A DNA stretch of 6,261 nucleotides from Holosporales bacterium. Lineage in GTDB: Bacteria > Pseudomonadota > Alphaproteobacteria > RUG11792. Positions 1 through 6,261 of the stretch are shown one piece after another; the first letter of the stretch is position 1; each line of letters opens with the position of its first letter. The stretch is taken from assembly GCA_031281515.1 (NCBI GenBank), contig JAITFF010000038.1, positions 1 through 6,261 on the forward strand. The letters run 5' to 3'. The notes under the pieces were generated by a model, which saw only the letters and a list, made by a program, of their open reading frames with translations, did not search any database and was not told where the DNA came from. The translations under genes and the position numbers were made by a program.

Positions 1-842
1 GGAGCTGGTAATTGATATAACAGGATTCTTCGCGTGGATGTTAGAAATTGTGTTAGTGCTTCTATTTGGGATACTACCTGGTCTTGGTCTCCTGTTATTG
101 TGATAAACTTTTCAAGGGATGCTGGTAGGTCGGGATTGTTGGTTACTGCTTGGTAAAGATCTTGGTAGAATTTTTTTAGAGCGGATAGTGTGGGGAGGGT
201 AGATATGGCATCAACAAGGGTTCTTTGATAAACTAGAATCTGTTCGCCTTCATCATTGAATTTGCTAAAAAGTGGTAAAGATGCTTGAAGCTCTGCTTTT
301 AATTCGGACATGGATACAAAGATTTCGTGCTCATTATATAGTGAGTCGTATAATTTTTGTAATTTAGTTTCAATATTACTATAGGCGTCTCGGGGGATGG
401 ATGGAGGAGGGTCCATTCGATGTAATTCGGATGTGATTTGCCCTAATTCGCTTTCCAAATAAGCTTCGTTAATACTCACTGACCCCTCTCCGGTTGGGGA
501 TGCAATCATAGATAGTTGCAGGGGATTGAGTGTGGTTGCTGGGGATGTGGAAGAATTCATAGATGTTGACTTGTGGGCGCGTGGATTTGTTAGGGATCGG
601 TGTGCGGTCCTAGATTGTGAGCTGGGGCCGGTAGAGGCTGGTGAGGCTGGGGGAGAATCTGTAGCATCGAGATCCTCTGCTGCTTGAGCAATGTTTTGTA
701 TCATGGGAGTTATAATCGTGATAATCGCCATAACCCTAGTTATAGTGCTTAATCGCGACAGCCCCTTGGGGGGGGATTTTCCGGGAACACTCAATTGCCC
801 CTCAATTTTGTTTTTGTCTTGATTGTGATCTGAAATACCCAT
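1..842 (-). CDS. Unrecognised exported Ser/Thr/Pro-rich protein, 3' end off window
   Basis: The frame from the ATG at 842 is open for 280 codons to the left edge without a stop, so the stop codon lies outside the window. The ATG is preceded by purine-rich GAGG (852-849, 6 nt spacing) and by AGGAG further up (860-856); it is the first ATG after the in-frame stop at 905-903. The protein starts with about 33 mostly polar residues, then a hydrophobic stretch (about 37-51) ending in A-Q-A (52-54) before A-E-D. This resembles a signal peptidase I site after a long n-region. Residues about 60-105 form a Ser/Thr/Pro-rich linker (repeated SPPASPAS-like pieces). Residues about 125-280 look helical, rich in Leu, Glu, Lys and Gln, with no domain I recognise. 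I infer an exported, surface or periplasmic lineage-specific protein; an uncleaved membrane anchor is the alternative. A C8 run lies in codons 23-25. Function unknown. Confidence 0.85.
   Translation of the reverse strand, partial: MGISDHNQDKNKIEGQLSVPGKSPPKGLSRLSTITRVMAIITIITPMIQNIAQAAEDLDATDSPPASPASTGPSSQSRTAHRSLTNPRAHKSTSMNSSTSPATTLNPLQLSMIASPTGEGSVSINEAYLESELGQITSELHRMDPPPSIPRDAYSNIETKLQKLYDSLYNEHEIFVSMSELKAELQASLPLFSKFNDEGEQILVYQRTLVDAISTLPTLSALKKFYQDLYQAVTNNPDLPASLEKFITITGDQDQVVSQIEALTQFLTSTRRILLYQLPA
768..775 (-). repeat. Homopolymer tract C8 near the 5' end of the unknown exported gene
   Basis: Eight consecutive G on the plus strand are eight C on the coding strand, covering the end of codon 23 and codons 24-25 (Ser-Pro-Pro), just before the signal peptide. 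A one-base slip would shift the frame ahead of the export signal. Such tracts are known contingency loci in surface proteins of some bacteria; whether this one varies cannot be told from one sequence. Confidence 0.6.
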
Positions 843-916
843 GATCTCCCTCTTTCTCCTGAAACTTGTGTCTTTCCCTATTCGATGCCGCGGGGCGATG
901 GCTTACTGTACTTCGC

Positions 917-1062
917 AATTCCAAGGCAAGCGGAAACGTTTAGAGTAATTCCTTTTTCTATGGACTATTCTATCTTCTTTGGAATTTGTATGTCAATGGA
1001 AAAAAAGGAGTCAATTTCGGCGTTAGATTAAGTGTATCCGTTGTTTTAAGTTCTTTGGAATT
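917..1062. repeat. Three copies of octamer TTGGAATT in the divergent control region
   Basis: Copies lie at 917-924 (inverted, as AATTCCAA), 979-986 and 1055-1062. The last two extend to a 12-base direct repeat, TTCTTTGGAATT, at 975-986 and 1051-1062. Relative to P1 they fall in the early leader, in the promoter spacer, and about 100 bp upstream, a layout compatible with binding sites for one regulator. The regulator is unknown. Confidence 0.4.
967..996 (-). promoter_or_regulatory. Strong sigma70-like promoter (P1) for the unknown exported gene
   Basis: On the minus strand a perfect -35 TTGACA (996-991) is followed after 18 nt by TAGAAT (972-967), 5 of 6 matches to the -10 consensus. A start near 960 would give a leader of about 118 nt before the ATG at 842, long enough to hold regulation, although I see no recognisable riboswitch or strong hairpin in it. 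One copy of the octamer TTGGAATT (979-986 on the plus strand) falls inside the spacer. Confidence 0.6.
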
Positions 1063-1114
1063 GATATTGATTTATTTTGTGTTAAATAGAGAAAGATTGG
1101 ATTGTTTGGTTTTG

Positions 1115-1133
1115 ATTATTCATAAAGAATAAT
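1115..1133. repeat. 7-bp inverted repeat, operator-like
   Basis: ATTATTC (1115-1121) and GAATAAT (1127-1133) are perfect inverted arms separated by ATAAA. The dyad overlaps the -10 of the proposed P2, as an operator would. It is AT-only apart from one C:G pair, has no T-run that would make it a terminator, and could occur by chance. Confidence 0.35.
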
Positions 1134-1144
1134 TTATATGTCAA
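1115..1144 (-). promoter_or_regulatory. Possible second, distal promoter (P2) for the unknown exported gene
   Basis: A second minus-strand TTGACA (1144-1139) is followed by an 18-nt spacer and AATAAT (1120-1115), 5 of 6 to consensus. Its -35 sits in the same nine-base context as P1 (TATGTCAAT on the plus strand at 989-997 and 1137-1145). The AT-rich background makes chance matches more likely here than for P1, and the leader would be about 270 nt. Confidence 0.35.
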
Positions 1145-1276
1145 TTGTTCGGTTGGGCTTACTAACTGCTTTAGCTAATGGTAATTGATTCATTTCCATT
1201 ATCTTGTGGCATATAGCTTTGTTTTTTGTTAATTTCCAAATTAGGTGGGCGGGTGTAGTTTGGCTTTTTCGCTGTG

Positions 1277-1285
1277 TGTTATAAT
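1277..1285 (+). promoter_or_regulatory. Extended -10 promoter for the aldolase gene
   Basis: TG-T-TATAAT (1277-1285) is a perfect extended -10 element. No good -35 lies 16-18 nt upstream, which is common for extended -10 promoters. The expected transcription start is about 1291-1293, giving a leader of about 18 nt that contains the ribosome binding site at 1298-1302. Confidence 0.6.
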
Positions 1286-1297
1286 TTTTGATTGTAT

Positions 1298-1302
1298 GAG
1301 GA
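1298..1302 (+). promoter_or_regulatory. Ribosome binding site that sets the aldolase start
   Basis: GAGGA ends 7 nt before the GTG at 1310. This and the promoter position favour GTG 1310 over the TTG at 1292, which would fall at or next to the transcription start and has no such site in front of it. Confidence 0.65.
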
Positions 1303-1309
1303 CCGTTTT

Positions 1310-2251
1310 GTGGGTATTGGATTGGTAGCCGGTAATCGTGGGGTAATTTTGAGGGTGAATGAATGTTATGCTGTGTGTGCCTTTAATTTTTCTAACCTTG
1401 AGACTCTCAGGGCAATTTTCCTCGCCGCCTCTGATGCTTTCGTACCAGTCATATTGCAGGTTACAGAATCAGCTCTGAATTTTATGGGACTGGATTATGT
1501 ACTTTCAATGGTTGGGGTTTCGTCGAAAGAATTTCCAGATTTGCAATTTTCTCTGCACCTCGACCACGGGAAGGATTTCAATATCTGCAAGAAATGCATT
1601 GATGCTGGATTTTCCTCGGTCATGATCGATAAAAGCTCTTGTGGATTCGAGGAAAACGTTGCTGCAACTCGGGAAGTCGTTGATTATGCCAATAAATTTG
1701 GTGTATCGGTAGAGGGTGAACTAGGAGTTCTCTCGGGCATTGAGGATGATATCTCCGTATCTGCTCCTGGCTCCTTTTTAACTGATCCTTCTTTCGCTGC
1801 TCGTTATATCGAAGAAACAGGGGTCGATAGCCTGGCCATTGCGATTGGAACAGTTCATGGGCCGTATAAGGGGAATAACACTCCTCCTAAACTTGATATT
1901 CCGCGCTTAATAGAAATTAAGCGTCAGGTTGGGAAGGATTTCCCTCTCGTCCTACACGGAGCCTCCTCGGTATATCCGGATCTAGTATCCATGTGTAATC
2001 AATACGGTGCCGATATTCACGGAGCATATGGAATATCAGATTCCGACCTCCAGTCTGCTGTGAAATGCGGAATTAACAAGGTCAATATTGATACTGATCT
2101 CCGTTTGGCTTATATCGCCGGTCTCAGACAAAGCATGAGTCAGGATCCGAGCTCCGTCGATATCCGTAAACATCTTGGAGCAGCAATTGAAATGATGAAA
2201 AAAATTGCAATCAGAAAGATTAAGCTGATCACAAAACTGGAAGAGTGTTAA
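1310..2251 (+). CDS. fba: Class II fructose-bisphosphate aldolase
   Basis: This cytoplasmic zinc enzyme of glycolysis/gluconeogenesis splits fructose 1,6-bisphosphate into dihydroxyacetone phosphate and glyceraldehyde 3-phosphate, and catalyses the reverse. The 313-residue protein is a single TIM barrel of normal length for the shorter class II (ketose-bisphosphate aldolase) branch. Visible signatures are YAVCAFN (20-26), HLDHG (83-87, catalytic Asp85 and metal ligand His86), VEGELG (134-139), GTVHGPYKG (180-188, metal ligand His183), LHGASS (215-220, metal ligand His216) and NIDTD (259-263, substrate phosphate region). Counting back from YAV gives the usual N-terminal length when GTG 1310 is the start; the frame is open further up only to TTG 1292, directly after a TGA. 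Substrate is inferred: relatives act on tagatose bisphosphate, and key residues alone do not fully separate them. The gene stands alone and converges on mfd. Confidence 0.95.
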   Translation: MGIGLVAGNRGVILRVNECYAVCAFNFSNLETLRAIFLAASDAFVPVILQVTESALNFMGLDYVLSMVGVSSKEFPDLQFSLHLDHGKDFNICKKCIDAGFSSVMIDKSSCGFEENVAATREVVDYANKFGVSVEGELGVLSGIEDDISVSAPGSFLTDPSFAARYIEETGVDSLAIAIGTVHGPYKGNNTPPKLDIPRLIEIKRQVGKDFPLVLHGASSVYPDLVSMCNQYGADIHGAYGISDSDLQSAVKCGINKVNIDTDLRLAYIAGLRQSMSQDPSSVDIRKHLGAAIEMMKKIAIRKIKLITKLEEC

Positions 2252-2319
2252 TCAGCCGATTCTATGAGGAAGACGTCCTTTCTGGATTGCAAGGAGTCTT
2301 TGCCGATTAATGGCTGAAT
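2252..2319. other. Convergent gap between fba and mfd, no clear terminator
   Basis: The only symmetry is TCAGCC (2252-2257) against GGCTGA (2312-2317), 54 nt apart, plus a weak TCCTT/AAGGA pair and a direct repeat GCCGATT (2256-2262, 2302-2308). None has the GC stem and T-run of an intrinsic terminator, so transcripts from the two sides may overlap. Confidence 0.4.
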
Positions 2320-4395
2320 TTACAATAAAATTTCTCCCAGACGTTGAATAACAGAGTGAATATCGTACGTCCTTTCTTCTGTATTTTTCCATTTTTTTAA
2401 CATTACGATTTTATTGTCACACCTGATTTTAACGGTCCAGCCCTTCCCTTTCAGTTCCTCCGACTGTAAAAATTCCAGTAATTTTGCTGGATCTTTGCAC
2501 CTATTTTTGTAAAACGAAAATGTTAGACCATTCGATCCGACATCCAGCTTATCAACATGAATCGACTTACAAATAATATTAATCCCAATGAGGATGAACA
2601 GATTTTCAAGTTCAAGTGGAAGCTTTCCGAATTTGTCTGCAATCTCGTCGTGCATGGCCTCAATTTCGGTCACATCACTCAGGCCACCAATTCGACGATA
2701 TAGGGTTAACCTCAAATCCTGATCCTCAACATATGTCTCTGGAATCAGCACAGAAACACCCAAATTGATCTGCGAATCAACTATCTCGATGGGGCCAGTC
2801 TTTCCGGCCTTAGCCATCAGGATCGCCTCCTTCAGCATCGATTGATACAGTTCAATTCCAACCTCCTTGATGAAACCAGATTGTTCCTCTCCTAGGAGAT
2901 TCCCTGCTCCGCGGATATCTAGGTCGTGACTAGCCAGTGTGAATCCAGCTCCTAGTTTATCAAGATTTTGCATCAGCTCTAGCCTCCGCTGAGCATCCGG
3001 AGACAATTCACGATCGGAAGGCACGATGAGATATGCAAAAGATTGAAGACTAGACCGCCCTACCCTGCCCCTCAGCTGGTACAATTGAGCCAGACCGAAA
3101 AGATCAAACCTGTAAATCAAGATCGTATTCGCCATCGGTACGTCAAGCCCAGAATCGATTATATTCGTCGAAACCAAAATATCAATGTTTCGATCGTAAA
3201 ATTTCTCGATAATTTCCTCTAGATTTGAGGTCTGACCATGAACCTGTTCAATCCTCACATCAGCAGTCAAAATTTCCCTCAGAAAGTGGTATACAAAATC
3301 CAGATACTCAATCCTGGGAACAACGAAAAAAACCTGCCCTCCGCGTTCGAGTTCAAGTTCTATGGCCGGTTTAATATCGGCCTCATCGAATTCGCACACA
3401 TTCGTCTGGACTGGAAGACGCTCTACGGGAGGGGTCGTTATCAAGCTTAGATCACGGATTCCAGTCATCGAGAGCTGGAGAGTCCTCGGAATCGGAGTAG
3501 CACTCAACGTCAGGAAATGTACTCGGCTGAAACGGCGCAGCTTCTCCTTCTGCTTCACTCCAAAATGATGTTCTTCATCAATAATTACCAACCTCAAATC
3601 CGCGAACTCTATCTTCGGCGAGAGGAGGGCATGAGTCCCAATAATAATCTTAATCTCATTACTTTTTATTTCTGCAATATTTCGCTTGAAATCTTCTGTG
3701 GACACAAGTCTCGATAATTGACATATTTTAATGCCAAAATTAGCGAATCTTTTTGAAAATGTCCGAAAGTGTTGCAGAACTAGTGCAGTTGTTGGAGCGA
3801 GGAGTACGACTTGCTTCCCGTTTGAGGCAGCAATGAACGCCGCCCTGAGGGCAACTTCAGTCTTGCCAAAACCTACATCTCCGCAAACCAATCGATCCAT
3901 CGGGACAGAGCCCTGCATATCCGATAAAACATCGGAAATAGCTAGTAGCTGATCGTCAGTCTCAGTATGCCCAAATCCCTCGCAATATTCGTGATATTTT
4001 CTCTCATTTACGGTCAGTGGCTCAGTCGTCAAAAGTTTACGCTTCGCCTCCAGCTGCAGGAGATTGTTAGCGATAACCAGTAACTTTTTCCGAATTTTAT
4101 CACGTCTATTGGCCCAACGGCCCCCTTTTAGAGAATCCAATTCGACATCGGCATTTTCTCCACCGTAGCGGGAAACGCGAGCGATATCCTCTATCGGGAC
4201 ATAAAGCCTGTCATCATTTTTAAATACCAGGACCAGAAAGTCATGATAAATTCCAGATAATTCTAAGCTAATAAGTCCATCATATACGGCAATCCCATGC
4301 CTTTCATGAACGACGTAATCACCGGCTGACAGCTGAGCAAATTCCCTGAAAACGTCAGCAACTGACCTCCTACGTGGTCGGCGATGTTCCGGCAA
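2320..4395 (-). CDS. mfd: Transcription-repair coupling factor Mfd lacking the UvrB-like N-terminal module
   Basis: Mfd is a DNA translocase that binds RNA polymerase stalled at lesions, pushes it off and normally recruits UvrA. The 691 residues match only the C-terminal 60% of typical Mfd (about 1,150). Order: RNA-polymerase-interaction (CarD-like) domain about 20-80 (GDYVVHERHG); superfamily 2 helicase lobe 1 with a Q-like motif (ETDDQ, 145-149), Walker A GDVGFGKT (172-179), DEEH (273-276) and TLSATPIPRT (296-305); lobe 2 with QLRGRVGR (440-447); translocation motif about 480-507 (LGAGF, HDLDIRGAG, LGEEQSG); C-terminal TRCF domain about 545-640. The helicase motifs are intact, so a working motor is likely. 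In the RID, the usual HGVGRY reads HGIAVY. The start is TTG 4395, with AAAGGG 9 nt upstream; TGA and TAA lie in frame just before it, and no ATG or GTG occurs before the RID. The missing 450 residues are not upstream: htrA is there. Confidence 0.94.
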   Translation of the reverse strand: MPEHRRPRRRSVADVFREFAQLSAGDYVVHERHGIAVYDGLISLELSGIYHDFLVLVFKNDDRLYVPIEDIARVSRYGGENADVELDSLKGGRWANRRDKIRKKLLVIANNLLQLEAKRKLLTTEPLTVNERKYHEYCEGFGHTETDDQLLAISDVLSDMQGSVPMDRLVCGDVGFGKTEVALRAAFIAASNGKQVVLLAPTTALVLQHFRTFSKRFANFGIKICQLSRLVSTEDFKRNIAEIKSNEIKIIIGTHALLSPKIEFADLRLVIIDEEHHFGVKQKEKLRRFSRVHFLTLSATPIPRTLQLSMTGIRDLSLITTPPVERLPVQTNVCEFDEADIKPAIELELERGGQVFFVVPRIEYLDFVYHFLREILTADVRIEQVHGQTSNLEEIIEKFYDRNIDILVSTNIIDSGLDVPMANTILIYRFDLFGLAQLYQLRGRVGRSSLQSFAYLIVPSDRELSPDAQRRLELMQNLDKLGAGFTLASHDLDIRGAGNLLGEEQSGFIKEVGIELYQSMLKEAILMAKAGKTGPIEIVDSQINLGVSVLIPETYVEDQDLRLTLYRRIGGLSDVTEIEAMHDEIADKFGKLPLELENLFILIGINIICKSIHVDKLDVGSNGLTFSFYKNRCKDPAKLLEFLQSEELKGKGWTVKIRCDNKIVMLKKWKNTEERTYDIHSVIQRLGEILL

Positions 4396-4404
4396 GATAC
4401 TTAT

Positions 4405-4410
4405 CCCTTT
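4405..4410 (-). promoter_or_regulatory. Ribosome binding site for the TTG start of mfd
   Basis: AAAGGG on the minus strand ends 9 nt before TTG 4395. It supports independent initiation at the start of the shortened Mfd rather than read-through from a longer frame, which two stops (TGA TAA) block. An 8-codon frame (ATG 4427-4425 to TAA 4403-4401) overlaps this site and could couple translation, but is too short to call a gene. Confidence 0.45.
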
Positions 4411-4443
4411 TTATCATCCAGTAGCATTATTACTCGCGACACT

Positions 4444-6261
4444 CTATTTTGCGGTTTTGCCATTAGCTCCGGCCTTACCCGCCGCCAGATCGATTGTAGT
4501 TGCCACCATCATTCTCGCTCTACCACGAAGAATGACGAATGGGATCGGCCTCCTTTCTTTTGCTTTGACAAGGGCATTCATGATTTTCTCGAACTGGGCT
4601 ACGCTCGTGATGAGGACATTGCTCGCACTCAAAATTACATCTCCCGGCATGAAAACCAGATCAAATAACGCAAGTTCAGAAGTCTCGTCAATCTTGGTCA
4701 CGATTACCTTGGCTTCCGGCGGGTATTCGCTCCTATATTTTTCTGGGACGGCGGCAACAGTAATCCCAAGAGACGGAATATCGGCCTTGGATTTCTGATC
4801 ATCAGCTGCCAATCCCTGCTCATCAGTACCGTCGAGCGACCCGTTCTCCATGGCCTTTTCGAAGTCACCAACATTAACCGACAACTCGACGGCACCCCAT
4901 TTATCTCCATCCTTATGGCGCCAAACTTGCAGCTTAACAGCCTTTCCGATCTGCGTTTCTCCGACCAAACTCTGGAGCCCCTTATTCTTTGAAATCTTCA
5001 CTCCATTAAACTCTATGATGATATCTCCAACCTTGAGGCCCGCCTTGTCGGCTGGTCCATTCGGAACAACCTTCGCGACGTACGCACCAAATACCGCCAT
5101 CGAATCCAGGCATTTTTCCGCTAGCCCAATACTTTCCGCCAATTTGCCATCAACCTTCTGGACTTCCACACCGAGCCATCCCCTAAAGGTTCGTTTATGT
5201 TTAATGAGCTGCTCGATTGTAATATTCGCAATATTTGACGGAATAGCAAATCCGATTCCAATATTCCCCCCGTTTGTGGTAATTATCGCATTGTTGATAC
5301 CGATGACACTACCGTGAACGTTCAGCAAACAGCCGCCAGAGCTCCCCATATTAATGGGGGCACTGTGCTGAATAAAATCGTCTACTAAACTCAACGATGG
5401 CTTTGAAAGAGCAACATTTCGCCCCTTGGAGGATATTATTCCGCTCGTAACCGTACTCCCGAATCCGAACGGATTTCCAATTGCTACGACAAAATTACCT
5501 TCGGAAATATCATCAGAGTCTCCCCACGTAACGGCCTTCAATTTTTTTCGATCTACGTTGGCACCCTTCAGATTAACGGAAATAACAGCGATATCGGTAC
5601 GCGGATCACTGGCATGCAGCTCAGCCTGAAGCTCCGTCTTATCGGCCAAAGTTATGACTATCTTCTTCGCTTTCTCGACGACATGATTGTTCGTAGCGAT
5701 GTACATCTTATCTTTATCGACACTAACTATGAATCCAGACCCCAGAGCCTGCACCTTTTTGGGTTTGCTCTTTCTATTCGGGAAATCAAAAAAATCTTTG
5801 AAAAAATCGTCGAAGGGTGATCCTCTGAACAGATCATGAATTTCTGGCTGTTCATCCTCGATGAGTTGAACAACGGCAATACTAACAACAGAATCTTTAT
5901 TTTTTTTTGCTACGTCCTCAAAGCCCTTTTCAAAATTTAGGACGATATCGGAGGTTGATTCCTTCTCCGTCTTTTTCTCGTCAATTTTTTGAGGTATAGG
6001 CTTTGAACTTTGCGGAATATCCTGAGATTTATCAGCATCTGGCTTTTCTTTCTTTTTCTCAATTTTCTTTTCAGTAGATTTCTGATCACCAGACTTCCGG
6101 ATGATAGAATCGCCGAAGGTGATGTGATACTCCTTCTTTAGGTAATCCCATGTTTCGGTGGCGAAGATTATGAGAGCAATATAAATAACTACTTTAATGG
6201 CTTGGATGATCACCCCAATTATCTCCAACAAAAATTCAATCGAATCAATGACGTGGGACCA
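4444..6261 (-). CDS. htrA: Membrane-anchored HtrA/DegP-type serine protease, 5' end off window
   Basis: This envelope protease/chaperone degrades or holds misfolded periplasmic proteins. The frame is open to the right edge; a TTG at 6231 is possible but lacks a ribosome binding site, so the true start is probably outside. Counting from that TTG: a hydrophobic segment about 4-26 with no clear cleavage site, suggesting an inner-membrane anchor; a Lys/Glu-rich linker about 45-95; a chymotrypsin-like domain about 100-345 with a Phe-rich loop (PFDDFFKDFF, 139-148) as in Do-family proteases; catalytic triad His183 (TNNHVV), Asp213 (RTDIAV) and Ser298 (GSSGG); PDZ1 about 352-455 beginning GWLGV; an acidic linker about 456-485; PDZ2 about 486-578. 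GSSGG replaces the usual GNSGG, but the nucleophile and glycines remain, so activity is expected. The two PDZ domains place it with DegP/DegQ/MucD rather than DegS. It ends 48 nt before mfd and is probably cotranscribed with it. Confidence 0.95.
   Translation of the reverse strand, partial: WSHVIDSIEFLLEIIGVIIQAIKVVIYIALIIFATETWDYLKKEYHITFGDSIIRKSGDQKSTEKKIEKKKEKPDADKSQDIPQSSKPIPQKIDEKKTEKESTSDIVLNFEKGFEDVAKKNKDSVVSIAVVQLIEDEQPEIHDLFRGSPFDDFFKDFFDFPNRKSKPKKVQALGSGFIVSVDKDKMYIATNNHVVEKAKKIVITLADKTELQAELHASDPRTDIAVISVNLKGANVDRKKLKAVTWGDSDDISEGNFVVAIGNPFGFGSTVTSGIISSKGRNVALSKPSLSLVDDFIQHSAPINMGSSGGCLLNVHGSVIGINNAIITTNGGNIGIGFAIPSNIANITIEQLIKHKRTFRGWLGVEVQKVDGKLAESIGLAEKCLDSMAVFGAYVAKVVPNGPADKAGLKVGDIIIEFNGVKISKNKGLQSLVGETQIGKAVKLQVWRHKDGDKWGAVELSVNVGDFEKAMENGSLDGTDEQGLAADDQKSKADIPSLGITVAAVPEKYRSEYPPEAKVIVTKIDETSELALFDLVFMPGDVILSASNVLITSVAQFEKIMNALVKAKERRPIPFVILRGRARMMVATTIDLAAGKAGANGKTAK
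5900..5908 (-). repeat. Homopolymer tract A9 inside htrA
   Basis: Nine T on the plus strand encode the AKKNK segment at the start of the protease domain. The frame is intact here. Long A-runs allow polymerase slippage in AT-rich endosymbionts, so a minor fraction of frameshifted product is possible. Confidence 0.4.

Noticed and set aside
990..1031. Possible 13-codon peptide from ATG 990
   Set aside because: No ribosome binding site in front, sits over the P1 -35 region, and is too short to support.
1139..1189. Possible 16-codon hydrophobic peptide from ATG 1139
   Set aside because: No convincing ribosome binding site and no evidence of coding beyond an open frame of chance length.
1244..1263. 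G-rich stretch upstream of the fba promoter as a G-quadruplex
   Set aside because: The G runs are only two or three long and unevenly spaced; at best a weak two-layer structure.
2252..2317. TCAGCC/GGCTGA inverted pair as a terminator
   Set aside because: The arms are 6 bp with a 54-nt loop and no T-run follows on either strand.
3238..3952. Several 66-73 codon plus-strand frames inside mfd
   Set aside because: They overlap the conserved helicase domains on the opposite strand and look like shadows.
4401..4427. 8-codon frame between htrA and mfd as a leader peptide gene
   Set aside because: Too short, no ribosome binding site of its own; noted only as a possible translational coupling element.
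4384..4798. Two plus-strand open frames (94 and 113 codons) across the htrA 3' end
   Set aside because: Both are antisense to htrA PDZ2 and the gap before mfd, and show no family motifs or start signals.
4850..5317. 155-codon open frame on the plus strand
   Set aside because: It lies wholly antisense to the conserved protease and PDZ1 region of htrA, has no ribosome binding site and no recognisable protein motifs; it is a by-product of htrA codon use.

Overview
The window holds four protein genes and no RNA genes, insertion sequences or CRISPR arrays that I can see. Reading left to right: (1) positions 1-842, minus strand, the first 280 codons of an unrecognised exported protein whose 3' end lies beyond the left edge; (2) 1310-2251, plus strand, a class II fructose-bisphosphate aldolase; (3) 2320-4395, minus strand, a shortened transcription-repair coupling factor (Mfd) that begins at its RNA-polymerase-interaction domain; (4) 4444-6261, minus strand, a membrane-anchored HtrA/DegP-type serine protease with two PDZ domains, whose 5' end lies beyond the right edge.

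Base composition is moderately AT-rich. Start codons include GTG and TTG, and genes are tightly spaced only within the htrA-mfd pair. The aldolase and Mfd sequences look proteobacterial. An Mfd lacking its N-terminal third, together with a lineage-specific secreted protein, fits a host-associated bacterium with a reduced genome. A Rickettsiales- or Holosporales-like alphaproteobacterium is my best guess. That assignment is inference from general character; no marker gene in the window proves it.

htrA and mfd run in the same direction, 47 nt apart, and are probably cotranscribed from a promoter right of the window. mfd converges on the aldolase gene across a 68-nt gap with no convincing intrinsic terminator. 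The aldolase gene and the unknown gene diverge from a 467-nt intergenic region (843-1309). That region carries an extended -10 promoter for the aldolase, one strong and one weaker sigma70-like promoter for the unknown gene, three copies of the octamer TTGGAATT, and a small dyad over one -10 element. It looks like a regulated divergent control region.

The points most worth following are the Mfd without its UvrA-recruiting and autoinhibitory module, and the exported protein with a run of eight C residues in its first codons, which could make its expression switchable.
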